DNA from: Podospora comata
Taxonomy: Eukaryota > Ascomycota > Sordariomycetes > Sordariales > Podosporaceae
Assembly: GCA_017354895.1 (NCBI GenBank)
Contig: CP071499.1
Coordinates: 2,232,001-2,296,000, forward strand
DNA: 64,000 bases
Direction of reading: 5' to 3'
A program made the translations under genes and the position numbers. Positions 44,403-55,587 of the stretch are shown here, in pieces. Position 1 is the stretch's first letter, and the number at the start of each line of letters is the position of its first letter. Under the pieces are notes generated by a model, which was not told the DNA's origin, searched no databases, and saw only the letters and a program-made list of their open reading frames with translations.

Positions 44403-45785
44403 CCAGCGCAAGAGGCATCAGAAATGGGAAGCAGTTGGAAAAAAGGGCAAGTGGGGGCAGGGTCGGAGAGGTTGTAAGGCTGATGATGGGTTACCACACA
44501 CACAGCCCACTCGCACCCACCCAAGCAAGCACGGCAAAGCTTCAGGTAATTGTATAATTGTCCACCTGAAGCCGGAGCCGAGAGGCCAAGGGAACGGCGA
44601 GGACAGAAGGTAAAGAGCAGGAGAACCTGAGCTGGCGGCGAATTGTACTGTGTTGCAGACGGGTGTGCAACATGCAAGCACTTACCGCACGTTATTAATT
44701 GGCTTCTCTAGCCCGCCGATACACGTCCTCTCTCCCTCACAAGCTCTCTCGGGTTGCGCGGGGACGGGGGCAGCCTGTGCTGTCGTTTATGCACCGGATT
44801 CCGGCGGCCAGCGAATAGGTGCTGTTGCGGCCGTCGTCGGTCATATGTGTGTGTACGGAAGACGGGACGGTGGGTGGGCGGTCGCTCGCTCGCTCGAAAC
44901 TATCTGATTGTCTTGGTATCCGGAGCTGTGGGTGGGTAGGTAGGTAGTTAAAGCTACCGTAGGTATTCGGGAGGAGGAGGAATGGCCAGGTTAGGTTAGG
45001 TTAGGCTAGGCAAGGTAAAGCAGGTCGGCAGGACGAGGCAGAGGGTGAGGCGAGTTTGCGAGTTTGCGAGTTAACGGGGGAAGAGTCGAGGAGGCTGCTC
45101 TGCTAAGAAGTAGTAAAGTGAATGGCGGTGTTTTGGGCTTGTGTGGTCGAAGAATGGATGCGATGGTGCTCGGTGGAATGTAGCCAGACCCAGGGATGGC
45201 TCTGGTGCGGAGGATGGGCGAGCCACGGGCAGAAGCCAAAAGCGGGTCGGGGAGGGGCCCTGCTTTTGCTGCTTGGTGCTGGGTGCTGGGTGCTGGGTGG
45301 GTGTGGGTTGATCTGGGATGAGATGGAGATGGGGATTCGCGACGGGGGTTGGAGGGATTGGCCTTGATGTGCGGCGTTGAGACGAAAGGAGAACGGGCGG
45401 ACAGGGCTCCAGTGCAGGGCTTGCAGGGCAGGTTTGGCGGTTTTGCGGGTGTTGCGCAGGAGAAGCTCCCAGCTACGACAAGGGAGGAGTGGGGAACGCT
45501 AAGATCTTAGCGGAGTCGAGTCAACCCTGTGGCTCCTTTTTTTAGGGCGCTACCGACCACCCGACGGCAGGGGAGGGGTCCAGGCTTTTTTCTTTTGACG
45601 TCGCTCGTTGCTCCTGTTGCTCCTGTTGCTCTCTGTTGCTGCAGGTCACGATGCACGCGATCAACTTCAGACGGTTATTATTTCATGGTGGTCTATTGGG
45701 GGTTGGGTGTGATATGCCTGCTGCTTCGTGTAGATAGAGATGGGAGCGTCAATCTACCTATCTTATCAGGTAGGTCAAAGAGAGC

Positions 45786-45857
45786 TATCCATATCCATAT
45801 CCATATTCATATCCATATCCATATCCATATCCATATCCATATCCATATCCATATCCA
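45786..45857. repeat. CCATAT hexanucleotide microsatellite
   Basis: About twelve tandem ATCCAT units with a single C-to-T variant in the third or fourth copy, in non-coding DNA. The hexamer length keeps any overlapping frame open, which explains the artificial isoleucine/histidine/serine repeats in translations here. Confidence 0.95.
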
Positions 45858-48800
45858 CACCATTACGTAGACGTCCTCTAGACGGGACCTCAAAAGTTGC
45901 TCTACGTCGTCGATCGTTGCTCCCACCTACGATTAGGTAGAGATAGTTTTAGATACACGGTCCCCACTCAAGACCGGTGGAGCCCTACCTACAAGCGACC
46001 AACTGTTATACCTGACTCCCGAACCGGAGCTTGAAAAGGGCACCGTGTGCCTCACTAGCCCAAGGACTCGTCAGTCGAGGCTCCAAGGGCACAGCAATAG
46101 CTGATGGGTGGCATCGGACCAGAAGCGTGTTTCGGCAGCGTGGTCAGCGCCGTTTCCAAGGTCGCCAACAAGGCCTTTCTCTTTCTTTCTCTGTCTCCAG
46201 AAATGCGAGCGGCAAACCGTGTGAGAGGGGAAGTGGAGGAGTAGAGAGGGGCCTTTTCCGGGGATGGAAGGGCACCTATCCGGGGCCGCTCACCAGCGCA
46301 CCTCAGTCCCTCAGTCCTTCGAGGTAGCATGACGACGGCGATGTGCTAGTGGCTGTGTGAATGTATCGCCGGTGCAACCGGGGCCTTGAGGGTGTTTTCT
46401 TGAGCACTTTTTCTTTTGCTTCTTTTTTTCTCTCTTGTTGTCTATTTTCCTTTCTGTTGGCTCGATGGTTGCCTCATGCCCTACACTATATCATAGCAAT
46501 TAATTGTCTAGGCCTTCTTGGGCAGTTGGCACCGTGTGCGCAAGCCACTTTGCGGACTGTGTGTTCCAATCAGCGGCATCGAACACATGCACCGAGCGCC
46601 CAGCAGATGCTCCCTCGGTGCCGTGCCTCCTCCCACTGTTGGTTTTCCCTTTTCCATGCCAAAGTCCAATCGTCTTCCGGCCGAGATTTGATGCCACACG
46701 ATGGGCGATCCGCATGGCCGCTGATCTCGCGGCCGAGTCCCTCGTTAACTAACGCCCTTCTTTGTTTTGCTCAGGCCTCTCTGCGTTGTTAGCTCGAATC
46801 TCGAACACTCTTGATGAGGCCCTCAGAGCCAATACGTTTCGAAACGCCCCGTTCTCGGCCACAAAGCAATTGTTGAAAAGTCGGCCGTTTCGGACAAATA
46901 GACAATGGGGGGCGACCGAACCCTGGCCTGACTGAACGCTGCCAACTTGACCCCCTGGTTCAGAGACAAAATTCGTACGCCGTGGTGCACCGTTGCACTT
47001 GGGGCCATGTGCGGAATGCTTGTGTTTGTCTGGCGTCATTTGTCACCAGCAAACAGTCTCTTGCGCGTGCATATGCTGGCTGTCTCCATTTTGGTTAACG
47101 GATATTAAGGGGGTAAGAGAGGGTTCGCCACAAAAACCGGCCGTGGTCACGAATGGCACCATCGTGGGATGCAGGGACACAGTGTTCACCCAAAAGCACA
47201 CCCTCGGCGCCTTCACCGGTATGGATGCGACAAGGGAATGGCAATGTGCAGAATATTGCACCGGTCTGATAAACAGAATCTCGATAGCTTCGAGGTAAGG
47301 GATGCTGTCTGTATATCAAGCTCCTCTGCCCTCGTGGAATGCCTTCATCTCCGTTGTCATCGACGGGCCGAGAAGCACGAACGAGATCACCGCCCAGTGT
47401 CTCGCCGCTTCCCGCCCGCAAACTCCTCCCCCGACTGGCCCAGCTCGATGGCGATGCGCCTCCCAGCAGCCGGATCCGGGGAAGACCAGACGAGCTTGGT
47501 GCTCCCGCCTTGTCATACCTACCCGATCCAGTGGCAGGCCATCCGTGTGTATAAATGTGCGCCATCTGTGATCCTTCCAAACAAGCAAGCGCCAGTACAC
47601 ATCTTGTCACACACTCCAACCTCTCCCTCTTTGCCCCAGGCGTGCTTCTCTTGGGTTCCTTCCCGGGAGAGGCATGCGACCCTCTTCCTTTTGGGGTTTA
47701 TGCTGAAAGGTGTGTATGTGTTGTTAAGTTGTTGGGTTTGGCCCCCAAGGCCCCATGTTCAGCCGACCACTCGGGGCCTCTTACCCGGCCGCCGTTGATG
47801 GCCTTTGTTTCAGGAAAGGGGGAAACAATTGCGGCTGCCGGCAGCACGCAGGAAATAGAACAATCTAGCGTGTACGTTCCGTGGAACGACCATCTGTTGA
47901 CTGAGATGCTCGGGTAGCTGACTCATTTGACAGGCAAGACGTCGCAGTGAAAGCCGCAGGGCCCCCCAGCGCTGGCCATGTGCGGCCGGACTGCCGTGCA
48001 GTTGTTCGTTTCCACTCTGGAAAAGCGCCCGATGTCCGGCACCGAACCCGTATCTTCCCCAGCCTCCTGCCCGGTGCCGGTCTTGGCCATTATCAGCAAG
48101 CCGACATCTGCCAGCATGCAGAGTCTGCTGGCATCTCCCAACCGCACCACCCCGTTGCCGTCCTGACCTTTTCATCGCTGTAACCATGCTTAGCTGGCTT
48201 CCAGGTTCTCCTAATTAGATGGTTGAACAATGTCAGTCTGAGACATCGGTAGCACATTTTTGTTTTGCTGGCTTTGCCAAACACCCTTCATCTGGCAATA
48301 TGGCTCGACGCGCTCGTGTGCCATAACACAAGACAGACCTGCTTCGCTGGCAGGTTGCCACAGGTTGTGCTCGGGTCTGAGAGCCGGTATCACGGCTCCC
48401 TGCATCGCCAGCAACCAAGAGGGAGGTCTGGCCGGGTGAGAACGTCATCTACCCGGGTATAATGGTCCTCGACGTGCCCGCTGGCTGGGCTCTGTTGCTT
48501 CCAGTTGTGTATTTCTACCCATGGGCCATCGCCAAGACACCCATCGACGGTATGCTTCCACGTTTCCCGCAGCAGCACAATATCGTCCAATTGTCATATC
48601 CTCAAGTTCCTTTGGGGTTGTGCATGCAGTGTCCGATAGGTTGATATCACGGGAATGTTTCACACCTCGTTGACGACTTGCAGTTTCACCGCCCTTTGGG
48701 AAATTATCTGACATCAACAGATTGCTCAAGATCGGAAGCAAAGTTGTCGAAAGACTTCCGGGTCGCCCGACGGCTGTCTTTTCTTTCTTGGGAACCGAAC

Positions 48801-50015
48801 TTGACATACTGTGTGGGAGGGCCTTCTTGTAGCTTGGTAAGTGGTAAGTCATGATTGTGGCAGATGGCCCCATATATGCTGAGATTAGGTTGATGAACAT
48901 TCGCTTACTATACATTAGATACTGATCAGTGAGCACATCCTGAAGGCACCTACACCAGCCTGAATGGTGTTCCGGAACCATGTGACATATTCATGTCACT
49001 TCGAGATCACCGTGGCGTCATATCACAGTTCCGATCTTTCTGAGCTGTTCACAGCACCTTGGCAAGGTGTGAGGTTGCCGCCGAGGGCAGTCAGCCTGGC
49101 GATAGGGGTGTGCTCCTGGTGAGGTAGCATTGTCGAAGAGGCGCCAAACTTTGGTCCGGGCTGTCAGGGAGAAGAGCCGGGTTGGCGACAGCGAGGTGGA
49201 GAGGGAGTCGGGTTCTAGAACCTTTCATATATATATGTAAGAGATTGGCCGGTTGTCGGCGGCCGGCAACACCGTGGTCCGTTGGATGGTGATAATCAAG
49301 GCATTGTTTTGATAATCTCTCATCTCGAAATGGCTGAGGTGAAGATTGTGTTCGGACCAACATGAACTGTCAACCCCACACAATTTCACCGGCGCACCCA
49401 CCTCCAGCACGACGTTTCCACACCTTTTCAGCGAACCGCTTGGCAGGGGTATGGCGCTTCCAAGATTGGGCCCACCGGATACGAGAGACATTATTGGTGC
49501 ATGGCTGATTACGGTGGAGTCCTCGTGAGTGGTTCATCCCAATCGGGACATGGCGTTGATTTCGCTAGCGCTCGCTACATCCCCTGAAGGCAGTGCTGAC
49601 CGCAACTACTTGTTGCCAGGCCTCGCGCCTTGCCTGGCCGTCTCGTCCATCTCCTCTTTTTCCTTCATCGTCGACGTCAAAGCTTGGGGACTGCTTCACA
49701 CATTCGTTCTTTCGATCACTCTCTTTTCCACCACTCCTCCCGCCCTCAGGGAAACCCTATTGGTATCGGCTTCATTCTTTCAGCCGTTCCGTCCAGTCAT
49801 TTTTGTTGATGCAGTCCCTGTGACACAACACGAGGAAGTAGAGTAAAAGTAATTACACGCGCGGTTGTGAGTTGAAGTTGATCTACTTGATATGTATCTA
49901 CAACACCGCTAACATTCTCTCTCTACAGCTCCGGGCAGCTCGTATATACCGACCGCCATTTACATTCCTTACGTCTGGCTTTAGGTCTCACAACACCACC
50001 ACCACAACCACCACA

Positions 50016-50552
50016 ATGGACTCATTCACACACATCGTCCGCCGGGGCCTCGACACCGGCGACAACGAGACAACCGTCGATATTCTCATCGCACTTCTCG
50101 CTCTTACTTTCTGCGGCTTGTTGGCTTTCTCCCTTTTGGTGCTGATGCGGAGGATGCGGAGGCAGAAGCAGATGTTGGACGAGACCCTCCCCCAATACCA
50201 TGATGTCAAGAAGTCGGGCAACCACAGACGTCTCACCATCGAAACCGGCAACGGCCGACAAAGCGTCATCGTCTTCAACAATGGCGCCTCGCCCATGCTT
50301 GCCAACCCCCGATCACCTCCCCACTCCCCCGACAACGTTCCCCAGATTCATATCACCTTCCCCGACGAGCAGGACGACCAAGGCAGGCCAAAGAGCGGCC
50401 GTGTTGTTGTCGTCCGTGTTGGCGAGACCACCGTTGGCCTCGAGCCCCTCAACGACGAGCAACTCCCCGCCTATGAGAAGGAAAGCAGCACGCAGTTCTA
50501 CTCGGTGGACATTGAGAAGATTGGCGGACTCAAGGAGAAGGAGTTCCGCTAA
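50016..50552 (+). CDS. Small single-pass membrane protein with PY-like motifs, function unknown
   Basis: One exon, 178 residues; not assigned to a named family. The first 20 residues (MDSFTHIVRRGLDTGDNETT) lack a cleavable signal and precede one clear membrane helix at about residues 22-43 (ILIALLALTFCGLLAFSLLV). A basic stop-transfer MRRMRRQK follows, so the long C-terminal part is probably cytosolic. It carries LPQYHDV soon after the membrane and LPAYEKE near the end, both resembling the L/PPxY motifs bound by Rsp5-type ubiquitin ligases. A middle stretch is Pro/Asp-rich (SPPHSPDNVPQIHITFPDE), and a hydrophobic block RVVVVRVGETTVGLE follows. A role as a membrane adaptor or sorting substrate is inference. 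Codon use is typical of real genes here, and the ATG sits in CCACAATGG, a good context. Confidence 0.72.
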   Translation: MDSFTHIVRRGLDTGDNETTVDILIALLALTFCGLLAFSLLVLMRRMRRQKQMLDETLPQYHDVKKSGNHRRLTIETGNGRQSVIVFNNGASPMLANPRSPPHSPDNVPQIHITFPDEQDDQGRPKSGRVVVVRVGETTVGLEPLNDEQLPAYEKESSTQFYSVDIEKIGGLKEKEFR

Positions 50553-51824
50553 ACTACAACATGTTACCACTCAAACAATGGAAACCAACAACAAACATGA
50601 AGGCTCATTCGCGCACACAAACGACGAGCCGGACTTTTTAATGATTTGATGGGCGACTGGAGTTTGTGAGAAAAACGGGACCGGGCACGAAAATTATACC
50701 ATACATACCTTTCTTCTGCAGAAAACACCGGCCTTGCTGTTTTCTTCCACTTGTCTATTTATTCAATTCGAGGGTCTCTGAGGGCACCCAGCTTCCAAAC
50801 ACTTTCGACACAATTCAGCTTGGAGAGGATAACCTGATGCGCGCAGGCTGGCTTAACGGGAGCATGGGGGGAGCACACCAGATGTGCCCGCTATATAGAT
50901 AGATGCTATGATGGTGCCAACGGGTAGCAACCACGTACATTCACACACACACACATTATGGAGTACTCTTTTTTTCAATGTTTTTCGGTGGGAGGATCAA
51001 CGTACATACTTGGGGTGCATTGCTGATCGGGCAGCGTTTCGATGGCGGGTTTGTGGCATTTCTCTAACCGTCATCTCGGACATTCTAGTATTGTATAATT
51101 AAATATACGATGCCTGCCGCGAGGCGGGCGTTTTTGAACGGTCTCGCAACTGTCCATGATCGACCGTTTGGTGGATGCTGGTATGGGGCCGAGCATCCCC
51201 CGACGGTTTTTTTTGTTTTGACGTTTCTCGCTTGTTGCTTTGCTTTCCAGGTTTCCATGCTTGCCGAAAGGAAGCGTGGTTTCCTTCCGAGGCGAGATGA
51301 TGATCATAATTCTCCTATTGGATCGGTCTAGATGCTGATTCAGGAGGTGGCATGTGTAAATCAAGGGTTAGGGTAGTTGCGCCAACAAATGACGACGGCC
51401 TGAGGATTTGCTGGGAGACACGGGGAGGAGGAGCTGCCAAACAAAGCTGTGGAGATGGTTTTGCTTTCTGGAAGCTCCAAAAATCAACAGCTTGCCAGTT
51501 GGCATTTCGTCGCCGTTCAAATGGCGCATTCTTCTTACCTGTCTCGTTGAACAAAAGTTCCATATCCTCTCGCCTTGTCGACGGCCTTTTTCTTTGGCTC
51601 TACTCTTTTTTGTTGTAATAACCTCGATACGTGGGAGATGTCACCCGTTCTTTATCTTTGAACCTATTTTCTTTTGCTTCTTCAACTCTTCGCAATTCGA
51701 CATCCAATCGTATAACCCACCCATCACCCCTTAATCGCATTCTATCAGATCTCTTACCCCTGACGGCAACCCCACGACGACATCGACACGCGCGCGCGCG
51801 AAAGCGCCACCATAACCCTTCACA
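50553..51824. other. Intergenic region before GPI13
   Basis: About 1.3 kb in tandem orientation: 3' UTR of the small membrane-protein gene, then the GPI13 promoter. GGGTTAGGGTA (telobox-like) lies at about 51365-51375, 450 bases before the GPI13 start. The final 200 bases are C/T-rich with a short CG alternation near 51790-51800. No gene is seen. Confidence 0.5.
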
Positions 51825-54800
51825 ATGCCACCACCCCAACCAACCCCGAAAAAAGCGGTTCCCGCCCCCGATTACAAGACGCTCAAATCCCAATGGGACG
51901 CCGCCAAGCGCAAAAAGGACGCGGAAGATGCGACCAAAAAAGCCGTCAAAGACCAAGCCGTCACCGCCGTAGAACCCAACAACACGGACGAGATCAAGCT
52001 CCGCGAACTCCGACGAGCAGCCCTCGAAGGTCGCCGCAAAAAGGCGTACCAATCCCGCTGGGCATGGACGGCCGGGTTCTGGGTCTGGATGCTAGCCATC
52101 CACCTCGTCGGGCTGGGGTACTTCACCAGCGGCTTCCTCCTCACAAGACTGCAACTGGACGATAAATCCCTCTGCGACGTCTCTCCCGCAGGGCAAGAAG
52201 GGGGGATCTTGCCAGCCTGGCCAGGAAAGGGGACCCCAGAAGGAGGATGCTGGCACCCCAAGACCTTCGACAAGGCAGTGGTGGTGTTGATCGACGCGTT
52301 GAGATACGACTTTACCGTTCCCGTGGACGACAACGCCGAGTTTCACAACCGGTTCCCGTTCATGTACGAGACTGCTGTTCGGGAGCCGAACAAGGCTTTT
52401 TTGCGGCCGTTTATTGCCGATCCGCCCACGAGTACGCTGCAGAGGTTGAAGGGGTTGACGACGGGGACGCTGCCTACTTTTATTGATGTGGGAAGCAGCT
52501 TTTCGGGGACGGCGGTGGAGGAGGATAATTTGCTGGGGCAGCTGAGGGGGGCCGGGAAGAGGGTGGTGCACTTGGGGGATGACACTTGGGAGAGTCTTTT
52601 TCCGGGGTATTTTGAGGGGAATCTGAGCAGGCCGTATGATAGTTTTAATGTGTGGGATCTGCACACGGTGGATGAGGGGGTTATTGAGCATATCTTTCCG
52701 CTGATGGAGGAGGGGAGGAAGGGGGAGTGGGATGTGGTGATTGGGCATTTGTTGGGGGTGGATCATGCGGGACATCGGTATGGGCCTGAGCATCCCGAGA
52801 TGGGGAGGAAGTTGAGGCAGATGGATGGGTTTGTGAGGGATCTGGCGGGGAAGATTGACGAGAGGACGGTGTTGATTGTGATGGGGGATCACGGGATGGA
52901 TAGTAAGGGGGATCATGGGGGGGAGAGCGATGATGAGGTGCAGGCGGCGCTTTGGATGTACTCGCCAAGGGGGGGGTTTGGGAGGACGAAGCCTGAGTTT
53001 GCGGTCCCGCCGGCTACGGCGGTGGAGAGGCCGGTGAACCAGATTGATTTAGTGCCGACTTTGGCGCTGATGATGGGTATTCCTATTCCTTTCAATAATT
53101 TGGGGCGTCCTATCGAGGAGGTCTTTGCTGGTCCTCGCGGCAATTCTTGGAATAATTTGGCTGCGGCTGAAAGGGTTGCGGCTGCTGGTGTCAAGCGGTA
53201 TCAGGCCTCCTATTTTGCTGCCAGAGGCATGGCTGAGGAACCTGCTTCTACCCCCGGCTCGCCGGCTGATCTTTGGGACAAGGCTGAGGGTATGGTTTCC
53301 AAGGGCAACTGGGTTGCTGTCTATTCTGCTTTTGCCGAGTACCAAAGGGAGACTCTGGCTCGCTGCAAGAGCCTTTGGGCGCAGTTCAATATCAAGAACA
53401 TGATTCTTGGAATCGCCGTCATGGGATTCGGTGTTCTTACCCTGCTATTCTACGTCTCCAAGGGAGCCGAGTATGATGAGGCTGTTGATGACCCTGAGCT
53501 GGACGATGCTGAAAAGAGCCTGGAGATTATGGGCGTCATTCCTGACTCGGAGCTGCCGTTGGAGAATGTTCTCGAGAGGAAACTTGTTGCTGCTGCTTTC
53601 CTTGGCGCAGTTCCGGGCCTTATTGGCGGTGCTCTCCATGCTTACCTCAAGGGCACGGGCGACTATTACCGCGGTGCTGCCATGGCCGCCCTCACCAGCA
53701 TTGCCACTGTCGGTGTGTCGCTCTACGAAATCAAGGAGACCCTCCGGACTCTTGTTCCATCCACAATTTGGGGTTGGATGGCAGCAGTGTTCACTCTCAG
53801 CCAGTCTATCGGCTTCGCTTCCAACTCGTACACAATCTGGGAGGACTCTATTCTGCTCTTCTTCATCACCACCTTTGGCTTCGTCACAGCCCTCTCCGCC
53901 CTGCGAATCCAGTCCCTTGCCGACCGCTACATGGCCATCTACCACTCGGTCCTCTTCGTGGTCCTCGGCCGCCTTGCCTCCGCCTCCAAGCTCTGCCGCG
54001 AAGAGCAAATGCCCTACTGCACATCAACCTACTACGCCTCCTCCACCTCGTCAACCTCTGCCCTCTGGCAGCTCGCCATCCCCTTCGCGGTGAGCCTGAT
54101 CCTCCCCACAATCATCAAAGCCTACCTCCAACCCACCCGCTCTTACGAGGGCCTAGCCCCAGCCTGGATCGGGTACGTCTTCCGCACGGGTCTGTTCATG
54201 TCAGCCCTCTACTGGGTCCTCGACTCAGCCGACAACGGGAACTGGATCTCTGGCCTGCCCGAAAAAAAGCTCAAAAACCTCTCCGTCTACACCGCCCAGA
54301 TGGTCCTCGGCCTGGCCTTTGTAGCAGGAACAACAGCATTCATGTGGGCGCCCCCCTGCGTGAGCATCGTCACCTCAGCCTCGAAATCAACACCCACCCG
54401 GGCACAGGTCGCGATCTTGGGCTACGGCAACGCACACGGGGCACGGTACCTCCTCCTCCCGCTCAACTTCCTCGTCTCCCTAATCCTCCTCTCCAAACCC
54501 ATGGGCGGCGGCGCGTTGGCCATTCTATTCTGGCAGATCCTCTCCCTCGTTGAAATCCTCGACTCGAACTCTTTGTCTGCAACCCCGATCGGACCAGTCA
54601 TGCTCGCGATCCTGGGCTCGTTTCACTTTTTCAAGACGGGCCATCAGGCTGTGCTGTCGACCATTCAATGGGACTCCGCGTTCATCCCCCTTTTTTCCGT
54701 CCGCTACCCTTGGTCACCCTTGGCAGTGGCGATGAACACCTTTGCGGCACAGATTCTCGCCACGGTTTGCGTCCCCCTCTTGGTGCTTTGGAAGGCGTCA

Positions 54801-55061
54801 CCCAAGAAGAAGGGTGCGCTGGCGGAGACGAGCAAAAAGCTGGGGGCGTTTGTCGGTTTTTTCGCGGTGGAGGGGTGGATGAGTATGATGTGGGCGGGGC
54901 ATTTGAGGAGGCATCTGATGCTTTATCGGGTGTTTATGCCGAGGTTTGCGACGGCGGGGGTGGTGTTGATTGTGGTGGACTTGGTGGCGTTGGGGGTGAG
55001 TTTGTTGGGGTTGAGGGGGAATACGGTGGCGATTGGGGAGGTTTTTGGGTGGGCTGAGTAA
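51825..55061 (+). CDS. GPI13: GPI ethanolamine phosphate transferase 3 (PIG-O/Gpi13)
   Basis: A single exon of 1078 residues. The ER membrane enzyme adds phosphoethanolamine to the third mannose of the GPI precursor, the group later linked to proteins. A short Lys-rich cytosolic N-terminus precedes one membrane helix (WVWMLAIHLVGLGYFTSGF). The lumenal alkaline-phosphatase-like domain has the metal-binding motifs VVVLIDALRYDF (Asp157), KGLTTGTLPTFID with the Thr nucleophile region, HLLGVDHAGHRYGPEH, and VMGDHGMDSKGDHGGES. Many hydrophobic segments fill the second half (about residues 520-1070), as expected. The GYFTSGF plus LIDALRYD pairing separates it from Gpi7 and Mcd4. Codon choice changes in blocks: C-rich to about 52290, G-rich 52380-53010, C-rich 53880-54590, G-rich at the end. 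It is functionally related to the GPI-anchored protease 3 kb downstream. Confidence 0.95.
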   Translation: MPPPQPTPKKAVPAPDYKTLKSQWDAAKRKKDAEDATKKAVKDQAVTAVEPNNTDEIKLRELRRAALEGRRKKAYQSRWAWTAGFWVWMLAIHLVGLGYFTSGFLLTRLQLDDKSLCDVSPAGQEGGILPAWPGKGTPEGGCWHPKTFDKAVVVLIDALRYDFTVPVDDNAEFHNRFPFMYETAVREPNKAFLRPFIADPPTSTLQRLKGLTTGTLPTFIDVGSSFSGTAVEEDNLLGQLRGAGKRVVHLGDDTWESLFPGYFEGNLSRPYDSFNVWDLHTVDEGVIEHIFPLMEEGRKGEWDVVIGHLLGVDHAGHRYGPEHPEMGRKLRQMDGFVRDLAGKIDERTVLIVMGDHGMDSKGDHGGESDDEVQAALWMYSPRGGFGRTKPEFAVPPATAVERPVNQIDLVPTLALMMGIPIPFNNLGRPIEEVFAGPRGNSWNNLAAAERVAAAGVKRYQASYFAARGMAEEPASTPGSPADLWDKAEGMVSKGNWVAVYSAFAEYQRETLARCKSLWAQFNIKNMILGIAVMGFGVLTLLFYVSKGAEYDEAVDDPELDDAEKSLEIMGVIPDSELPLENVLERKLVAAAFLGAVPGLIGGALHAYLKGTGDYYRGAAMAALTSIATVGVSLYEIKETLRTLVPSTIWGWMAAVFTLSQSIGFASNSYTIWEDSILLFFITTFGFVTALSALRIQSLADRYMAIYHSVLFVVLGRLASASKLCREEQMPYCTSTYYASSTSSTSALWQLAIPFAVSLILPTIIKAYLQPTRSYEGLAPAWIGYVFRTGLFMSALYWVLDSADNGNWISGLPEKKLKNLSVYTAQMVLGLAFVAGTTAFMWAPPCVSIVTSASKSTPTRAQVAILGYGNAHGARYLLLPLNFLVSLILLSKPMGGGALAILFWQILSLVEILDSNSLSATPIGPVMLAILGSFHFFKTGHQAVLSTIQWDSAFIPLFSVRYPWSPLAVAMNTFAAQILATVCVPLLVLWKASPKKKGALAETSKKLGAFVGFFAVEGWMSMMWAGHLRRHLMLYRVFMPRFATAGVVLIVVDLVALGVSLLGLRGNTVAIGEVFGWAE

Positions 55062-55082
55062 GAGGGGGCAGGGGACAAGATG

Positions 55083-55083
<1 letters not shown>

Positions 55084-55142
<59 letters not shown>
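55084..55142. repeat. GA dinucleotide microsatellite in the GPI13 3' flank
   Basis: Nearly 60 bases of GA with one GAAAGA interruption, starting 23 bases after the GPI13 stop, so it should lie in the 3' UTR. The rest of the 526-base gap to the GLE2 stop holds no gene. TGTATATA, the Pumilio-type octamer, occurs on the plus strand at 55271-55278. Confidence 0.95.
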
Positions 55143-55143
<1 letters not shown>

Positions 55144-55587
55144 GAGGTGGTTGATTGGTTGTACACACATCACGGCAGGAGTCAAAAAGTTCTGCTTGGT
55201 ACTTGGGGGTGTATGGAACCTGAAAAGGGGTCTTGTTTCTTTTGTGTATAGTTGATGTAATGAACGGGATTGTATATAGTTAATAGACTTTACGTCAAAC
55301 TGAAAAGGCAGTTCTGTGGCTATGTTCGCTCATCACGCTGTTGCTACTGAACACCTAATGAATGTCAGGTTGTGTTCCCTTCCTGTCATGATACCAACAC
55401 CACCTTTCCTGCCCCAAGACTTCCATTTTTCCTCTCCCTCGCAACATAATCCCTATTTATACCAATACCCACCCAAAACATAAAAACACCAGCCATAAGC
55501 ACACAAAAGAAAAAGACGCTCCATACCTATCAACGATATACTCAAAGGTATCAGCGCTGACCCCTTCTCTTTGCCTCCACCCTCTTC

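Larger units (their letters stand above)
43976..50015. other. Six-kilobase gene-poor interval upstream of Pumilio
   Basis: This interval lies between the Pumilio start on the minus strand and the start of a small membrane-protein gene. Open frames up to about 209 codons exist but none shows conserved motifs or codon bias like the neighbours. Contents: a CAGT tetramer array (44374-44402), three GGTTA units near 44989-45005, a CCATAT hexamer array (45786-45857), AGGTAGGTC at 45768-45776, and a consensus Gcn4/CPC-1 site TGACTCA at about 47929-47935. Long leaders or non-coding transcripts are possible; I cannot demonstrate any. Confidence 0.45.

Noticed and set aside
46361-48981. Open frames of 143-209 codons in the gene-poor interval as candidate genes
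   Set aside because: Translations are Arg/Ser/Pro/Cys-rich without recognisable motifs or membrane/domain patterns, frames on both strands are equally open, and codon use is unlike the real genes.
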